Below, piece by piece: positions 53,426 to 61,660 of a DNA stretch of 64,000 nt. The DNA is from Tenacibaculum larymnensis (lineage in GTDB: Bacteria > Bacteroidota > Bacteroidia > Flavobacteriales > Flavobacteriaceae). Location of the stretch: positions 62,001 through 126,000 of the forward strand of contig NZ_JAIWJY010000004.1 in NCBI RefSeq assembly GCF_028829235.1, written 5' to 3'. Within the stretch, counting starts at the first letter, position 1; each line of letters opens with the position of its first letter. The position numbers and the translations under genes are program-made. Under the pieces are notes generated by a model that had not been told where the DNA came from, did not search any database, and was given only the letters and a program-made list of their open reading frames with translations.

Positions 53426-53433
53426 TATATTTG
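53426..53433 (+). promoter_or_regulatory. Predicted -7 box of the ECF sigma operon
   Basis: TATATTTG, an exact TAnnTTTG match; predicted start near 53437, about 24 nt before the TTG start codon at 53461. Confidence 0.5.
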
Positions 53434-53460
53434 TAAGGCTATAAAAACGTACCTATTGAT

Positions 53461-54021
53461 TTGAAAATTATTTCACTACATAATAATGAAGCTTCGCTTA
53501 TAAAACAAGCAAAGAAACAGAGTAGAGAAGCTCAACAATTAATATTTGAGCAACACTCTCCAAAAATGTTAGGAGTTTGTAGGCAGTATGTTAAAGATTT
53601 ACATCATGCAGAAGATTTAATGTTACAAGGTTTTTTTAAAGTTTTTACCAATATTGAAAAATTTAAAGGAGAAGGAAGTTTTGAAGGTTGGATTCGTAGA
53701 ATTATGGTAAATACCTGTATAAGTTATTTACGAAAAAAGAATCCTGTTCAAGTATCAGATGAAGACTTTGTTTTTAATGATGCTGCAACAGAAAGCCTTG
53801 AAAACACATCGGTAGAAGATATACAAAAGTTAATAGATGAGTTACCTGAAGGATATAAGTTAGTTTTTAATTTATATGCTATTGAAGGATATAAACATTC
53901 AGAAATTGCAGAAAAATTACAAATTTCTGAAAGTACCTCTAAGTCACAATTATTTAAAGCTCGTAAATGTTTACAAGCAAGCTACGAGAAAATTAATCAA
54001 GTAAGAAATGTCAAGCAATAA
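53461..54021 (+). CDS. RNA polymerase sigma-70 family (ECF) factor
   Basis: 186 residues, starting at a TTG (53461); no ATG fits. Region 2 is LIFEQHSPKMLGVCRQYVKD, LHHAEDLMLQGFFKVFTNIE and GSFEGWIRRIMVNTCISYLR. Region 4 is LPEGYKLVFNLYAIEGYKHS, EIAEKLQISESTSKSQLFKA and RKCLQ. It directs RNA polymerase to a specialised regulon. The following gene overlaps it by 14 bp and encodes a membrane protein that is the likely anti-sigma factor. This three-gene unit (sigma, membrane protein, beta-barrel) is common in Bacteroidota envelope control. Confidence 0.94.
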   Translation: MKIISLHNNEASLIKQAKKQSREAQQLIFEQHSPKMLGVCRQYVKDLHHAEDLMLQGFFKVFTNIEKFKGEGSFEGWIRRIMVNTCISYLRKKNPVQVSDEDFVFNDAATESLENTSVEDIQKLIDELPEGYKLVFNLYAIEGYKHSEIAEKLQISESTSKSQLFKARKCLQASYEKINQVRNVKQ

Positions 54022-54790
54022 TATAGACAAACATATAGCAGAAAAGCTAAAAAACAGAGAACTAAAACCGTCTAATTCAGCATGGGAAAGATTAGAGACT
54101 CGTTTAGATAATCAGGAAGAAACAAAGAAAAGAAACTGGTTTTTATATGTAGGTTATGCAGCTAGTTTAGCTTTGTTAATAACCTTTGTAGCTTTCTATT
54201 TTACAGGTTCAGATTCAAAAGAAACGATAGAAGAAGTTATAGTTGATATTCCAATTGATACACTAAAAATTAATAATAAAGGCATAGAGAAGTTCCTTAG
54301 AAATACAGACGAAGCTGTAGTAAAGATAGAGGAAAATCAACAAGAAAAGAAATCGCTTAAAAAGAAGAAAAAGATTACTACAACTAAGAATTCTACCTTA
54401 AAAGAAAAAGATATAGTCTTTAAAAATATTCAAGATGAAGAACAACCAAAAGAAGAGGAGGTAGTAGCAAAGTTAGATAAGCCAATAGTAACAAAAAAGA
54501 AAGAGTTTAATTCAAGAGTTAGAGTGAATAGTGATGACTTACTATTTGCAGTAACACATAGTCCTGAAGAGGTTAAAGAATACTATGCGAGAAATAAAGT
54601 AAAGCGAGAAGATGTGTTAAAAACTATTGAAGATGAGCTGAAAAAGTCAAACTTAAAAATAGATCCAAATATCATTTTAGCTGAAGTTGAAAGAACGATT
54701 GATGATGAAGAGTTTAAAGGAGACTTTATGCAAAAATTAAAATCAAAAATATCAGACATTGCGGTAGCAATTGTTTATAGAAACAAATAA
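54008..54790 (+). CDS. Putative anti-sigma-like single-span membrane protein
   Basis: 260 residues. A cytoplasmic N-terminus (HIAEKLKNRELKPSNSAWER, LETRL) is like those of Bacteroidota anti-sigma factors, followed by one membrane helix (about 45-65, FLYVGYAASLALLITFVAFY). The periplasmic part is highly charged and Lys/Glu-rich (KKSLKKKKKITTTKN, DEEQPKEEEVV) and ends in a helical domain (EEVKEYYARNKVKREDVLKT). It overlaps the sigma gene by 14 bp, which supports a regulatory pairing. No zinc-finger anti-sigma motif is seen, so the assignment rests on context and topology. Confidence 0.65.
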   Translation: MSSNNIDKHIAEKLKNRELKPSNSAWERLETRLDNQEETKKRNWFLYVGYAASLALLITFVAFYFTGSDSKETIEEVIVDIPIDTLKINNKGIEKFLRNTDEAVVKIEENQQEKKSLKKKKKITTTKNSTLKEKDIVFKNIQDEEQPKEEEVVAKLDKPIVTKKKEFNSRVRVNSDDLLFAVTHSPEEVKEYYARNKVKREDVLKTIEDELKKSNLKIDPNIILAEVERTIDDEEFKGDFMQKLKSKISDIAVAIVYRNK

Positions 54791-54798
54791 AGCGCTTA

Positions 54799-54816
54799 TT
54801 AATTATCGATAATTAA
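54799..54816. repeat. 18-bp perfect palindrome between the anti-sigma-like and barrel genes
   Basis: TTAATTATCGATAATTAA reads the same on both strands. It lies 9 bp after the stop of the anti-sigma-like gene and 36 bp before the next start. It could be an operator, a processing site or chance in AT-rich DNA. Confidence 0.35.
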
Positions 54817-54851
54817 CCATTCCAAATTATTATCAATTTAAAATTATTAAA

Positions 54852-55922
54852 ATGAAAAGAATACTATTATTAGTGTTGTTTATAACAACTATTGCCCAAT
54901 CTCAAGAAAAAGTATTTGAAAAAGAAGTAAAGAAAATATCAATGAGTATTGATAGTATTACTAAGCAGCAAAAAGACTCTTTAAAGATTAGAGTAAAAGA
55001 GATTAATACAAAATTAGAAAAGAATAAAATAACATTTGATGAAGCTGCGATACTGAAAAAAGAAGCAGCAGCCTACCATGCAGCTCAAATAGAGAAAAAA
55101 GTTAGTTTTCAGGAACAAAAACTACAACAACTTGTACAAGACAAAATTGATGGTAAAATATTTAGCAATGAAGAAGAATCACGAGAGCAAACTTTTGAAA
55201 TAGCGAAATTTAAGTTCAGACTAAACTTTTCTGACGATGAAGAAGATGAAGTTGAAAGAGAAAAGAAAAGAAGAAGAAAGAGAACTACAACACAATTTGT
55301 TTTTGCTTTAGGAGCAAATAATACATTAACAGATAATAAACTAAGTTCTTTAGACGATTCAGACTACAAATTTTGGCAATCGCACTTTTATGAGTTAGGT
55401 TTTACATGGAAAACACGGTTAGCAAAAGAACCATCAAAAGCATATTTTAAATACGGTTTTTCTTTTCTGTGGAATAATTTAAGAGCTAAAAACAATCAAT
55501 ATCATACTATAAATGGAAATGAAACAAATTTAAGTATTCACTCAGAACAACTTTCTGAAAGTAGATTACGACATGTACAAATGACCTTTCCAATGCATTT
55601 AGAGTTTGATTTTTCAAAAAACAAAAAATATTCTGATGGAGAAATTGTAGATAGAACACATCAAAGCTTTCAAGTTGGAGTAGGTGGTTTCTTCGGATTC
55701 AAGTTAGGAACTCGTCAGTACTTAGAATATAAAAATGCTCAAGGAGTTACAGTTGAAGAAGTTCAGAAGAATAATTTTAATATGAACAAATATAACTACG
55801 GATTAAGTGCTTATGTTGCTTACCAAGGTATTGGATTATATGCTAAATATGATTTAAATCCATTGTTTAAAAATACAGATACAAGAAATATTTCATTAGG
55901 TCTTCGATTTGATATTAATTAG
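54852..55922 (+). CDS. Outer-membrane beta-barrel protein with periplasmic coiled coil
   Basis: 356 residues. Signal peptide 1-17 (ending AQS), a helical coiled coil at about 20-110 (EKEVKKISMSIDSITKQQKD, ILKKEAAAYHAAQIEKK), a very acidic then basic hinge (DDEEDEVEREKKRRRKRT), and from about 155 a run of amphipathic beta-strands (QFVFALGANNTLTDNKL, YELGFTWKTRLAK, FQVGVGGFFGFKLGTRQYLE) ending in ISLGLRFDIN, whose alternating end fits an OmpA/PorT-like barrel. Not recognised more precisely. As third gene of the ECF operon it may be a target or output of that system. Confidence 0.75.
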   Translation: MKRILLLVLFITTIAQSQEKVFEKEVKKISMSIDSITKQQKDSLKIRVKEINTKLEKNKITFDEAAILKKEAAAYHAAQIEKKVSFQEQKLQQLVQDKIDGKIFSNEEESREQTFEIAKFKFRLNFSDDEEDEVEREKKRRRKRTTTQFVFALGANNTLTDNKLSSLDDSDYKFWQSHFYELGFTWKTRLAKEPSKAYFKYGFSFLWNNLRAKNNQYHTINGNETNLSIHSEQLSESRLRHVQMTFPMHLEFDFSKNKKYSDGEIVDRTHQSFQVGVGGFFGFKLGTRQYLEYKNAQGVTVEEVQKNNFNMNKYNYGLSAYVAYQGIGLYAKYDLNPLFKNTDTRNISLGLRFDIN

Positions 55923-55975
55923 TAAACTACATTGAGGCTAGCTTTTGAGGATTATTTCCTTTTGGCGATGCCAAT

Positions 55976-56007
55976 AAAAAAGGAGAAGTTTAAACTTCTC
56001 CTTTTTT
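55976..56007. terminator. Bidirectional terminator
   Basis: A 16-bp perfect inverted repeat (55976-55991 and 55992-56007), core GGAGAAGTTTAAACTTCTCC, flanked by A- and T-runs. It stops the barrel gene on the plus strand and overlaps the stop codon (55990-55992) of the fatty acid hydroxylase gene on the minus strand. Confidence 0.85.
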
Positions 56008-56886
56008 ATTTTTCTCCCACTCTTTACGCAAATGCATTGAAAGTTTTCCGGTACCATCATGTTTCCATCCAGGAGGTTTAAAAAAGTACAGTAACCTTTT
56101 TCCTAATGTGGTTTTACTAGTAAAAACATCATTGAACATATTATACCATTCAATAAAAGCCACTTTAATTGGGTTATACGTATTTATATTTTTAACTAAA
56201 CCGTACACTGGTTTTTCTATTTCAGGTTCAAAAGTTCCAAAAAGTTTATCCCAAATAATAAAGATTCCTGCATGATTTCTATCTAAATATTGAGGATTGG
56301 TTGCATGATGCACTCTATGATGACTTGGAGTATTAAAAATAGCTTCAAACCATTTAGGCATTTTGTCAATAAGCTCGGTATGAATCCAGTATTGATATAA
56401 CAAACTAATACTCATTTGAGTTACAATCATTAATGGATGAAATCCTATGATGGCCAATGGTGCCCAAAATATGAACGTGTAAAAACTTCCTGACCAAGTT
56501 TGACGCAAAGCAGTACTTAAATTGTATTTTGTTGAAGAATGATGAACCACGTGGCTAGCCCAAAAGAGTCTACTTTCATGTGCAATTCTATGGTTCCAGT
56601 AGTACGCAAAGTCTTCAGCAAACAATAAAATAAACCAAGACCACCAAGTAAACGGAATAGTAAATAGGCGATATTGATAAAGAAATAAAAACACTCCAAA
56701 TATTAATCCTTTGGTAAATAACCCTATAAAAACATTCCCTAACCCCATAGTTATGGATGTAGCAGCATCTTTAAACTCATAATCTTCTAATTTTACTTTA
56801 ACGGTTAATATTACTTCAATAATAACAGTTAAAATAAAAAAAGGAATAGCATAATGAACTAAATTAGGAATTTCAGGGATTTGCAT
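55990..56886 (-). CDS. Sterol desaturase / fatty acid hydroxylase superfamily protein
   Basis: 298 residues with four to five membrane helices (about 12-30, 45-70, 80-96, 135-155). The three di-iron histidine boxes are intact: HRIAH (99-103), HVVHH (112-116) and HHRVHH (189-194), with a further HTE at about 169. The enzyme oxidises a lipid at the cytoplasmic membrane; candidates are fatty acids, hopanoid- or carotenoid-type lipids. The substrate is not evident. The last residues are encoded inside the terminator hairpin. Divergent from the rpsF operon. Confidence 0.9.
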   Translation of the reverse strand: MQIPEIPNLVHYAIPFFILTVIIEVILTVKVKLEDYEFKDAATSITMGLGNVFIGLFTKGLIFGVFLFLYQYRLFTIPFTWWSWFILLFAEDFAYYWNHRIAHESRLFWASHVVHHSSTKYNLSTALRQTWSGSFYTFIFWAPLAIIGFHPLMIVTQMSISLLYQYWIHTELIDKMPKWFEAIFNTPSHHRVHHATNPQYLDRNHAGIFIIWDKLFGTFEPEIEKPVYGLVKNINTYNPIKVAFIEWYNMFNDVFTSKTTLGKRLLYFFKPPGWKHDGTGKLSMHLRKEWEKNKKGEV

Positions 56887-56944
56887 AAAAAGAGTGTTTA
56901 GTCACAAACTTACACAAAATCATTAAATTATTTAAGTCGTAGAG

Positions 56945-56975
56945 TTTGTTTATGGATTAAAAAGCAGTATATTTG
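56945..56975 (+). promoter_or_regulatory. Promoter of the rpsF-rpsR-rplI operon
   Basis: TTTG (56945-56948), 19-nt spacer, TATATTTG (56968-56975): both Bacteroidota sigma elements at ideal spacing. Predicted start near 56979, 30 nt before rpsF. Confidence 0.8.
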
Positions 56976-57008
56976 CAGGCTTAAAAATAAATTTTAAATA
57001 ATTTAATT

Positions 57009-57350
57009 ATGAATCATTACGAAACTGTTTTCATTTTGAATCCCGTTTTATCTGAAACTCAGATAAAGGAAGCAGTAAAAAAGTTTGAGGACTATTTACT
57101 TTCTAAAGGTGCAGAAATGATTTCTAAAGAAGATTGGGGCTTAAAAAAATTAGCTTATCCAATCGAAAAGAAAAAAAGTGGATTTTACCACTTATTTGAG
57201 TACAAAGTAGCAGGTGATGCAATTGCTCCGTTTGAATTAGAGTTTAGACGTGACGATAGCGTTATGCGTTATTTAACTGTAAAGTTAGATAAGCATGCTG
57301 CAGCTTGGGCTGAAAAGAGAAGAAACCGTGTTAAATCTGCAAAAAAGTAA
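57009..57350 (+). CDS. rpsF: 30S ribosomal protein S6
   Basis: 113 residues with the standard S6 features: MNHYETVFILNPVLSETQIK at the N-terminus, GLKKLAYPIEKKKSGFYHLF in the middle and FELEFRRDDSVMRYLTVKLD near the end. S6 binds S18 and 16S rRNA in the platform of the small subunit. It opens the classical S6-S18-L9 operon, with S18 starting 3 bp after its stop. A strong promoter lies 30 nt upstream and there is no room for a structured leader. Confidence 0.98.
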   Translation: MNHYETVFILNPVLSETQIKEAVKKFEDYLLSKGAEMISKEDWGLKKLAYPIEKKKSGFYHLFEYKVAGDAIAPFELEFRRDDSVMRYLTVKLDKHAAAWAEKRRNRVKSAKK

Positions 57351-57353
57351 GAA

Positions 57354-57650
57354 ATGGCATCTATAGAACAACAAGCAAAAGGAAACAAGCAAGGAGAAGT
57401 ACGTTACTTAACTCCGCTTGATATCGAAACTAAAAAGGAAGCTAAATACTGTCGTTTCAAGAAAAACGGTATTAAATACATCGATTACAAAGATGCAGAC
57501 TTCTTAATGTATTTAGTAAACGAACAAGGTAAAATTTTACCAAGACGTTTAACAGGAACATCATTAAAATATCAACGTAAAGTGGCTCAAGCTATTAAAA
57601 GAGCTCGTCACTTAGCTTTAATGCCTTACGTTGGAGATATGTTAAAATAA
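57354..57650 (+). CDS. rpsR: 30S ribosomal protein S18
   Basis: 98 residues, a little longer than E. coli S18 (75) because of an N-terminal extension ([20 protein letters not shown]). The S18 core is clear: [40 protein letters not shown] and [12 protein letters not shown]. It pairs with S6 on 16S rRNA. It begins 3 bp after rpsF and is followed by rplI after 15 bp, so all three are made from one mRNA. Confidence 0.98.
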   Translation: MASIEQQAKGNKQGEVRYLTPLDIETKKEAKYCRFKKNGIKYIDYKDADFLMYLVNEQGKILPRRLTGTSLKYQRKVAQAIKRARHLALMPYVGDMLK

Positions 57651-57665
57651 TAAAGAAGTAGAAAC

Positions 57666-58112
57666 ATGGAATTGATATTAAAACAAGACGTAGAAAACTT
57701 AGGTTTTAAAGACGATGTTGTAACTGTTAAGAATGGTTACGGACGTAATTACCTAATACCTCAAGGATATGCAATTTTAGCTACTTCTTCAGCTAAAAAA
57801 GTATTAGCAGAAAACTTAAAGCAACGTGCTTTTAAAGAAGCTAAATTAATAGAAGACGCTAACAAAGTAGCTGAAACTATTAAAGGTTATGAAATCAAGA
57901 TAGCTTCTAAAGTAGGTTCAGGAGATAAATTATTTGGTTCAGTAAATAACATTGATGTTGCTGCAGCTTTAGCTAAGGCAGGTACTGAAGTAGATAAGAA
58001 ATTTATCAAAGTTACTGGAGGTAACGTAAAAAGATTAGGAAAATACAACGCTGCTGTACGTTTACACAGAACTGTTGTTGCTGACATCGTATTTGAAGTA
58101 GTTGCTGAATAG
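57666..58112 (+). CDS. rplI: 50S ribosomal protein L9
   Basis: 148 residues. The N-terminal domain MELILKQDVENLGFKDDVVT with VKNGYGRNYLIPQGYAILAT is the L9 signature, and the central helix and C-terminal domain (GDKLFGSVNNIDVAAALAKA, LGKYNAAVRLHRTVVADIVF) follow in normal order. L9 binds 23S rRNA near the L1 stalk and helps to keep reading frame and ribosome spacing. It ends the S6-S18-L9 operon at the terminator 58147-58177. Confidence 0.98.
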   Translation: MELILKQDVENLGFKDDVVTVKNGYGRNYLIPQGYAILATSSAKKVLAENLKQRAFKEAKLIEDANKVAETIKGYEIKIASKVGSGDKLFGSVNNIDVAAALAKAGTEVDKKFIKVTGGNVKRLGKYNAAVRLHRTVVADIVFEVVAE

Positions 58113-58146
58113 TAACTAAATTGTTAAATACATGTTAATAAAGTAT

Positions 58147-58177
58147 AAATCCGCTCGGTCGAGCGGATTTTTTTTAT
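58147..58177 (+). terminator. Intrinsic terminator after rplI
   Basis: AAATCCGCTC (58147-58156) pairs with GAGCGGATTT (58161-58170), followed by a run of T. It lies 35 bp after the rplI stop and just before the TAAATTTG box of the next gene. Confidence 0.92.
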
Positions 58178-58180
58178 GCT

Positions 58181-58188
58181 TAAATTTG
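58181..58188 (+). promoter_or_regulatory. Predicted -7 box of the Oar-like receptor gene
   Basis: TAAATTTG, an exact TAnnTTTG match, 31 bp before the ATG at 58219 and immediately downstream of the rplI terminator. Confidence 0.5.
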
Positions 58189-58218
58189 AAGTATAACATA
58201 AACAAAATCAGAACTATT

Positions 58219-61200
58219 ATGAAGAAATTAATAATTTTTTCTTTTGTTTTTTTGAGTTTATCCATTTATTCCCAGGTAACCACATCAAAAATAAAAGGAA
58301 CTGTAACAGACAATCAGGGAGAACCTTTGTTTGGTGCTAACATTGTTGTTTTGCATGAGCCAACAGGTACCATATCTGGAGCCGTAGCTCAAGATAATGG
58401 AAGATACACCATACCTAACTTAAGAGTTGGAGGCCCTTATAAAGTAACGTTTAGCTATATTGGGTTTGAATCACAAGAAGTAACCAATGTATATTTAACT
58501 TTAGGTAAAACAACTAATATTGATGGTGTTTTGTCTGAGGATGGAGAGCAATTAGAAGAAGTTGTTATATCAACAACAAGAAGTAAAGTTTTTAATAATG
58601 ATAGAACAGGGGCACAAACTAGTGTAAGTGCTGTTCAGTTAAAAACCTTACCAACTATATCACGTTCTGCTGCAGATTTTACACGTTTAGAACCAACTGC
58701 GAGTGGAAATTCTTTTGGAGGAAGAAACGATCAGTTTAATAACTTTTCATTAGACGGATCTATTTTTAATAACCCTTTTGGTTTAGATTCACCAACACCA
58801 GGAGGACAAACAGGATCACAACCAATATCGTTAGACGCAATTGAACAAATTTCGGTTTCTACTGCACCATACGATGTTACTTTATCTGGGTTTACTGGGG
58901 CTTCGGTAGATGCAGTAACAAAAAGTGGTACTAACGAATTTAAAGGTACTGTTTATGGTTTTTACAGAAACCAAGATATGACAGGAGGTAAAATTAAAGG
59001 TCAAGAAGTTGTAAAACCAAAATTAAGTCAAAGCCAATATGGAGCAAGCTTAGGAGGACCAATTATTAAGGATAAATTGTTCTTTTTTGCAAATTTTGAA
59101 AAAGATGATAGAGAAGATTTAGGTACAGCAGGTTGGATACCAAATACAGGTAGTGGAGCAGTTAATGAATCTAGAGTATTAGAATCAGATATGATAGCTG
59201 TTCGTGATGCCTTGTCTGCTTTAGGATATGATACGGGAGCTTATGAAGGTTTTACTTATGGTTCTGAATCTACTAAAGGAATTTTTAAATTAGATTGGAA
59301 TATCAATGATAAAAATAGATTAGCATTAATTTATAATTTCTTAAGAGCTTCAAAAGAAACTCCTGCACACCCAACAGCTTTGGGAATTAGAGGTCCAAGT
59401 TTTTCTACATTACAGTTTGAAAATTCAGGATATGAAATTAATAACAACTTAAATTCTTTCCAATTAGAATTAAACTCTAACTTATCAGAAACAACAACTA
59501 ATAAACTGCAAATAGGTTATACACATTTTGATGATTTTAGAAATCCGTTATCTGCACCAGCACCAGTAATTACTATACAAGATGGTAATGGTAGTAATTA
59601 TATTATAGCTGGTCATGAACCATTTTCTATCAATAACAAGTTAGATCAGCGAGTTTTTCAGTTGACAAACAACATGAACTTTTATAAGGGAGATCATACG
59701 TACACTGTTGGTTTTTCATTTGAACAATTTGAATTTGAAAACTCATTCAATTTAACAAATTACGAGTCCTTTAATTTTGGAATTTTCCCATACTACGGGT
59801 TGTTTAGTCCTTACCCTGATGTAGCAACTTTTTTATCAGCTGCACAACCAGGAGGGGTAGTAGAGCAATATTTAGCAGCTACTCAAAATGCTTACGATTC
59901 ATTTAATGCAAATGGAGACGGAAATGATGGCGGTTGGAAATTATCTGAACTAAATGTAGGTCAATTAGCATTTTATGTACAAGATGAATGGGAAATGAAT
60001 GATAAGTTTAAGTTAACTTACGGAGTTCGTTTTGATAAACCATTGTATTTTAATACTTCTAGTTTAATTCAGAAATTTATTGATACCGATAATGGAGCGA
60101 CTAGAGATAACTCTGTACTATATTACAACCCAAATACAGGAGAAGAGCAACAGTTGCTTTCAACCAAGATGCCTACAAACCAATGGTTGATTTCACCAAG
60201 AGTAGGTTTTAACTGGGATGTAAAAGGAAATAATACAATGCAACTTCGTGGAGGTTCAGGTGTGTTTACAGGACGCTTACCTTTCGTGTGGATTGGAAAC
60301 CAAGTAAGTGGAGCAGACGATGGTTTCTTCCAATTAGTTGATCCAGATTTTAAGTTTCCTCAAGTATGGAGAACAAACTTAGGTTTAGATTGGAAATTTG
60401 AAAACGGAATTATAGCAACTACAGACATTTCTTATACAAAAGACATTAATGGTGCTCATGTACAAAACTGGGGATTAAGAGAACCTAGTGCAACTTTAAA
60501 TACACCATTTGATAGTAGAGAAATATATGATGGAAGCGATAAAGGAAATAATGCTTATGTATTTACAAATTCAGATAAAGGTCGTGTTTGGAATGCTTCT
60601 CTAAAACTTCAAAAAACTTTTGATAATGGGTTGTATACAAGCGTTGCCTATAATTACTTAAATGCTAAAGATGTAAACTCTATTGAAGCAGAAATTACAG
60701 GAGATGCTTTTGCTTTTAATCCAGTAGTAGGAAATGCTAATAATGATGTTTTATCATATTCTAAATATGGTGACACTCATAGAATTATTGGTGTAGCGTC
60801 TAAGAAGTTCACTTATGGAGGAGATAAGTTTGCTACAACTATTTCTACATTTTTTGAATATGCTCAAGGAGGAAGGTTTAATTACACTTATGGAGGCGAT
60901 ATCAATAATGATGGTTCTGCTGTAAATGATTTATTATATGTTCCAACAAGTTCTGAACTTAATCAAATGCAATTTAGTAATCCTGCTCATGCAGCTGCTT
61001 TTGAAAGCTATATACAACAAGATGATTATCTAAGTGAAAGAAGAGGGCAGTACGTTGAACGTTATGGAGCTTTGGCACCATGGAGAGGTAAATGGGATTT
61101 AAAAATATTACAAGATTTTAATTTTAACGTATCTGCTGAAAAGCAAAATACAATACAGTTAAGTCTTGATATTTTAAATGTAGGTAATTTAATTAACTCA

Positions 61201-61416
61201 GATTGGGGAGTAGTACAACAACCTAATAATGTACAACCTTTAGGTGTAAGATTCCCTGATGTAGATCCTATGAACACAGATCCTGCTAATTATGTGCCAG
61301 ATTATTCTGAAGCACCTACTTATACATTTAGTACCAATCAAGAACAGACATTTGGTTTCGATTCTAGTTTACTTTCTCGTTGGCAAATGCAAATAGGTCT
61401 GCGTTATATATTTTAA
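58219..61416 (+). CDS. TonB-dependent receptor, Oar-like
   Basis: The ATG at 58219 gives 1065 residues with a signal peptide (MKKLIIFSFVFLSLSIYSQ). An ATG 29 codons upstream would place the rplI terminator inside the coding sequence. A CarboxypepD_reg-like domain (about 25-110: VTDNQGEPLFGANIVVL, PNLRVGGPYKVTFSYIGFES) precedes the plug (LKTLPTISRSAADFTRLEPT, NNFSLDGSIFNNPFG, GFTGASVDAVTKSGTNEFKG). A barrel of about 850 residues follows, ending in WQMQIGLRYIF. The plug wording is that of Myxococcus Oar-like proteins of Bacteroidota, some of which handle secreted proteins. The substrate is unknown. Outer membrane. Confidence 0.92.
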   Translation: MKKLIIFSFVFLSLSIYSQVTTSKIKGTVTDNQGEPLFGANIVVLHEPTGTISGAVAQDNGRYTIPNLRVGGPYKVTFSYIGFESQEVTNVYLTLGKTTNIDGVLSEDGEQLEEVVISTTRSKVFNNDRTGAQTSVSAVQLKTLPTISRSAADFTRLEPTASGNSFGGRNDQFNNFSLDGSIFNNPFGLDSPTPGGQTGSQPISLDAIEQISVSTAPYDVTLSGFTGASVDAVTKSGTNEFKGTVYGFYRNQDMTGGKIKGQEVVKPKLSQSQYGASLGGPIIKDKLFFFANFEKDDREDLGTAGWIPNTGSGAVNESRVLESDMIAVRDALSALGYDTGAYEGFTYGSESTKGIFKLDWNINDKNRLALIYNFLRASKETPAHPTALGIRGPSFSTLQFENSGYEINNNLNSFQLELNSNLSETTTNKLQIGYTHFDDFRNPLSAPAPVITIQDGNGSNYIIAGHEPFSINNKLDQRVFQLTNNMNFYKGDHTYTVGFSFEQFEFENSFNLTNYESFNFGIFPYYGLFSPYPDVATFLSAAQPGGVVEQYLAATQNAYDSFNANGDGNDGGWKLSELNVGQLAFYVQDEWEMNDKFKLTYGVRFDKPLYFNTSSLIQKFIDTDNGATRDNSVLYYNPNTGEEQQLLSTKMPTNQWLISPRVGFNWDVKGNNTMQLRGGSGVFTGRLPFVWIGNQVSGADDGFFQLVDPDFKFPQVWRTNLGLDWKFENGIIATTDISYTKDINGAHVQNWGLREPSATLNTPFDSREIYDGSDKGNNAYVFTNSDKGRVWNASLKLQKTFDNGLYTSVAYNYLNAKDVNSIEAEITGDAFAFNPVVGNANNDVLSYSKYGDTHRIIGVASKKFTYGGDKFATTISTFFEYAQGGRFNYTYGGDINNDGSAVNDLLYVPTSSELNQMQFSNPAHAAAFESYIQQDDYLSERRGQYVERYGALAPWRGKWDLKILQDFNFNVSAEKQNTIQLSLDILNVGNLINSDWGVVQQPNNVQPLGVRFPDVDPMNTDPANYVPDYSEAPTYTFSTNQEQTFGFDSSLLSRWQMQIGLRYIF

Positions 61417-61440
61417 AAAAAGACGAATTAAAATTTATAA

Positions 61441-61468
61441 AACCACTCATTTTCTGAGTGGTTTTTTT
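61441..61468 (+). terminator. Intrinsic terminator after the Oar-like receptor gene
   Basis: AACCACTCA (61441-61449), loop TTTTC, TGAGTGGTT (61455-61463), then a T-run. Confidence 0.9.
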
Positions 61469-61502
61469 GTTTTTTAGTTAAAAATTTTATAATAAAGGGT
61501 GC

Positions 61503-61541
61503 TTTTCCTGTGAAAATTTTGAAATAAATAAGTGATATTTG
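61503..61541 (+). promoter_or_regulatory. Promoter of the AGGGG-loop small RNA copy 1
   Basis: GATATTTG (61534-61541) is one base from TAnnTTTG. TTTTCCT at 61503-61509 lies exactly 35 bp before the TTTG (61538), the same spacing as in the two other small-RNA promoters of the window. Confidence 0.5.
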
Positions 61542-61544
61542 TAG

Positions 61545-61652
61545 ATGTAAATAAAGATAGGGGACTTTAATTACAACGTTTTAAAATATAGTCTTTGAGG
61601 GGTTGATTATATTTTAAAAAAACTCTGGCCTTACTAAGGTCAGAGTTTTTAA
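61545..61652 (+). ncRNA. Candidate small RNA with two AGGGG-loop hairpins (copy 1)
   Basis: Predicted start near 61545. Hairpin 1: GTAAATAAAG (61547-61556) against CTTTAATTAC (61565-61574), nine of ten pairs, loop ATAGGGGA. Hairpin 2: TTAAAATATAGTC (61581-61593) against GATTATATTTTAA (61605-61617), thirteen pairs with one G-U, loop TTTGAGGGGTT. Hairpin 3: AACTCTGGCCTT/AAGGTCAGAGTT (61621-61632 and 61636-61647), followed by T, an intrinsic terminator that can also serve lysA on the other strand. The same three-part design recurs at 63030-63125 with different stem sequences, which is evidence of selection on structure. Confidence 0.6.
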
Positions 61653-61660
61653 GTGTTTTA

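Noticed and set aside
57009..57060. S6:S18 autoregulatory leader in front of rpsF
   Set aside because: The predicted 5' UTR is about 30 nt of AT-rich sequence, with no room for the known S6-S18 binding hairpin.
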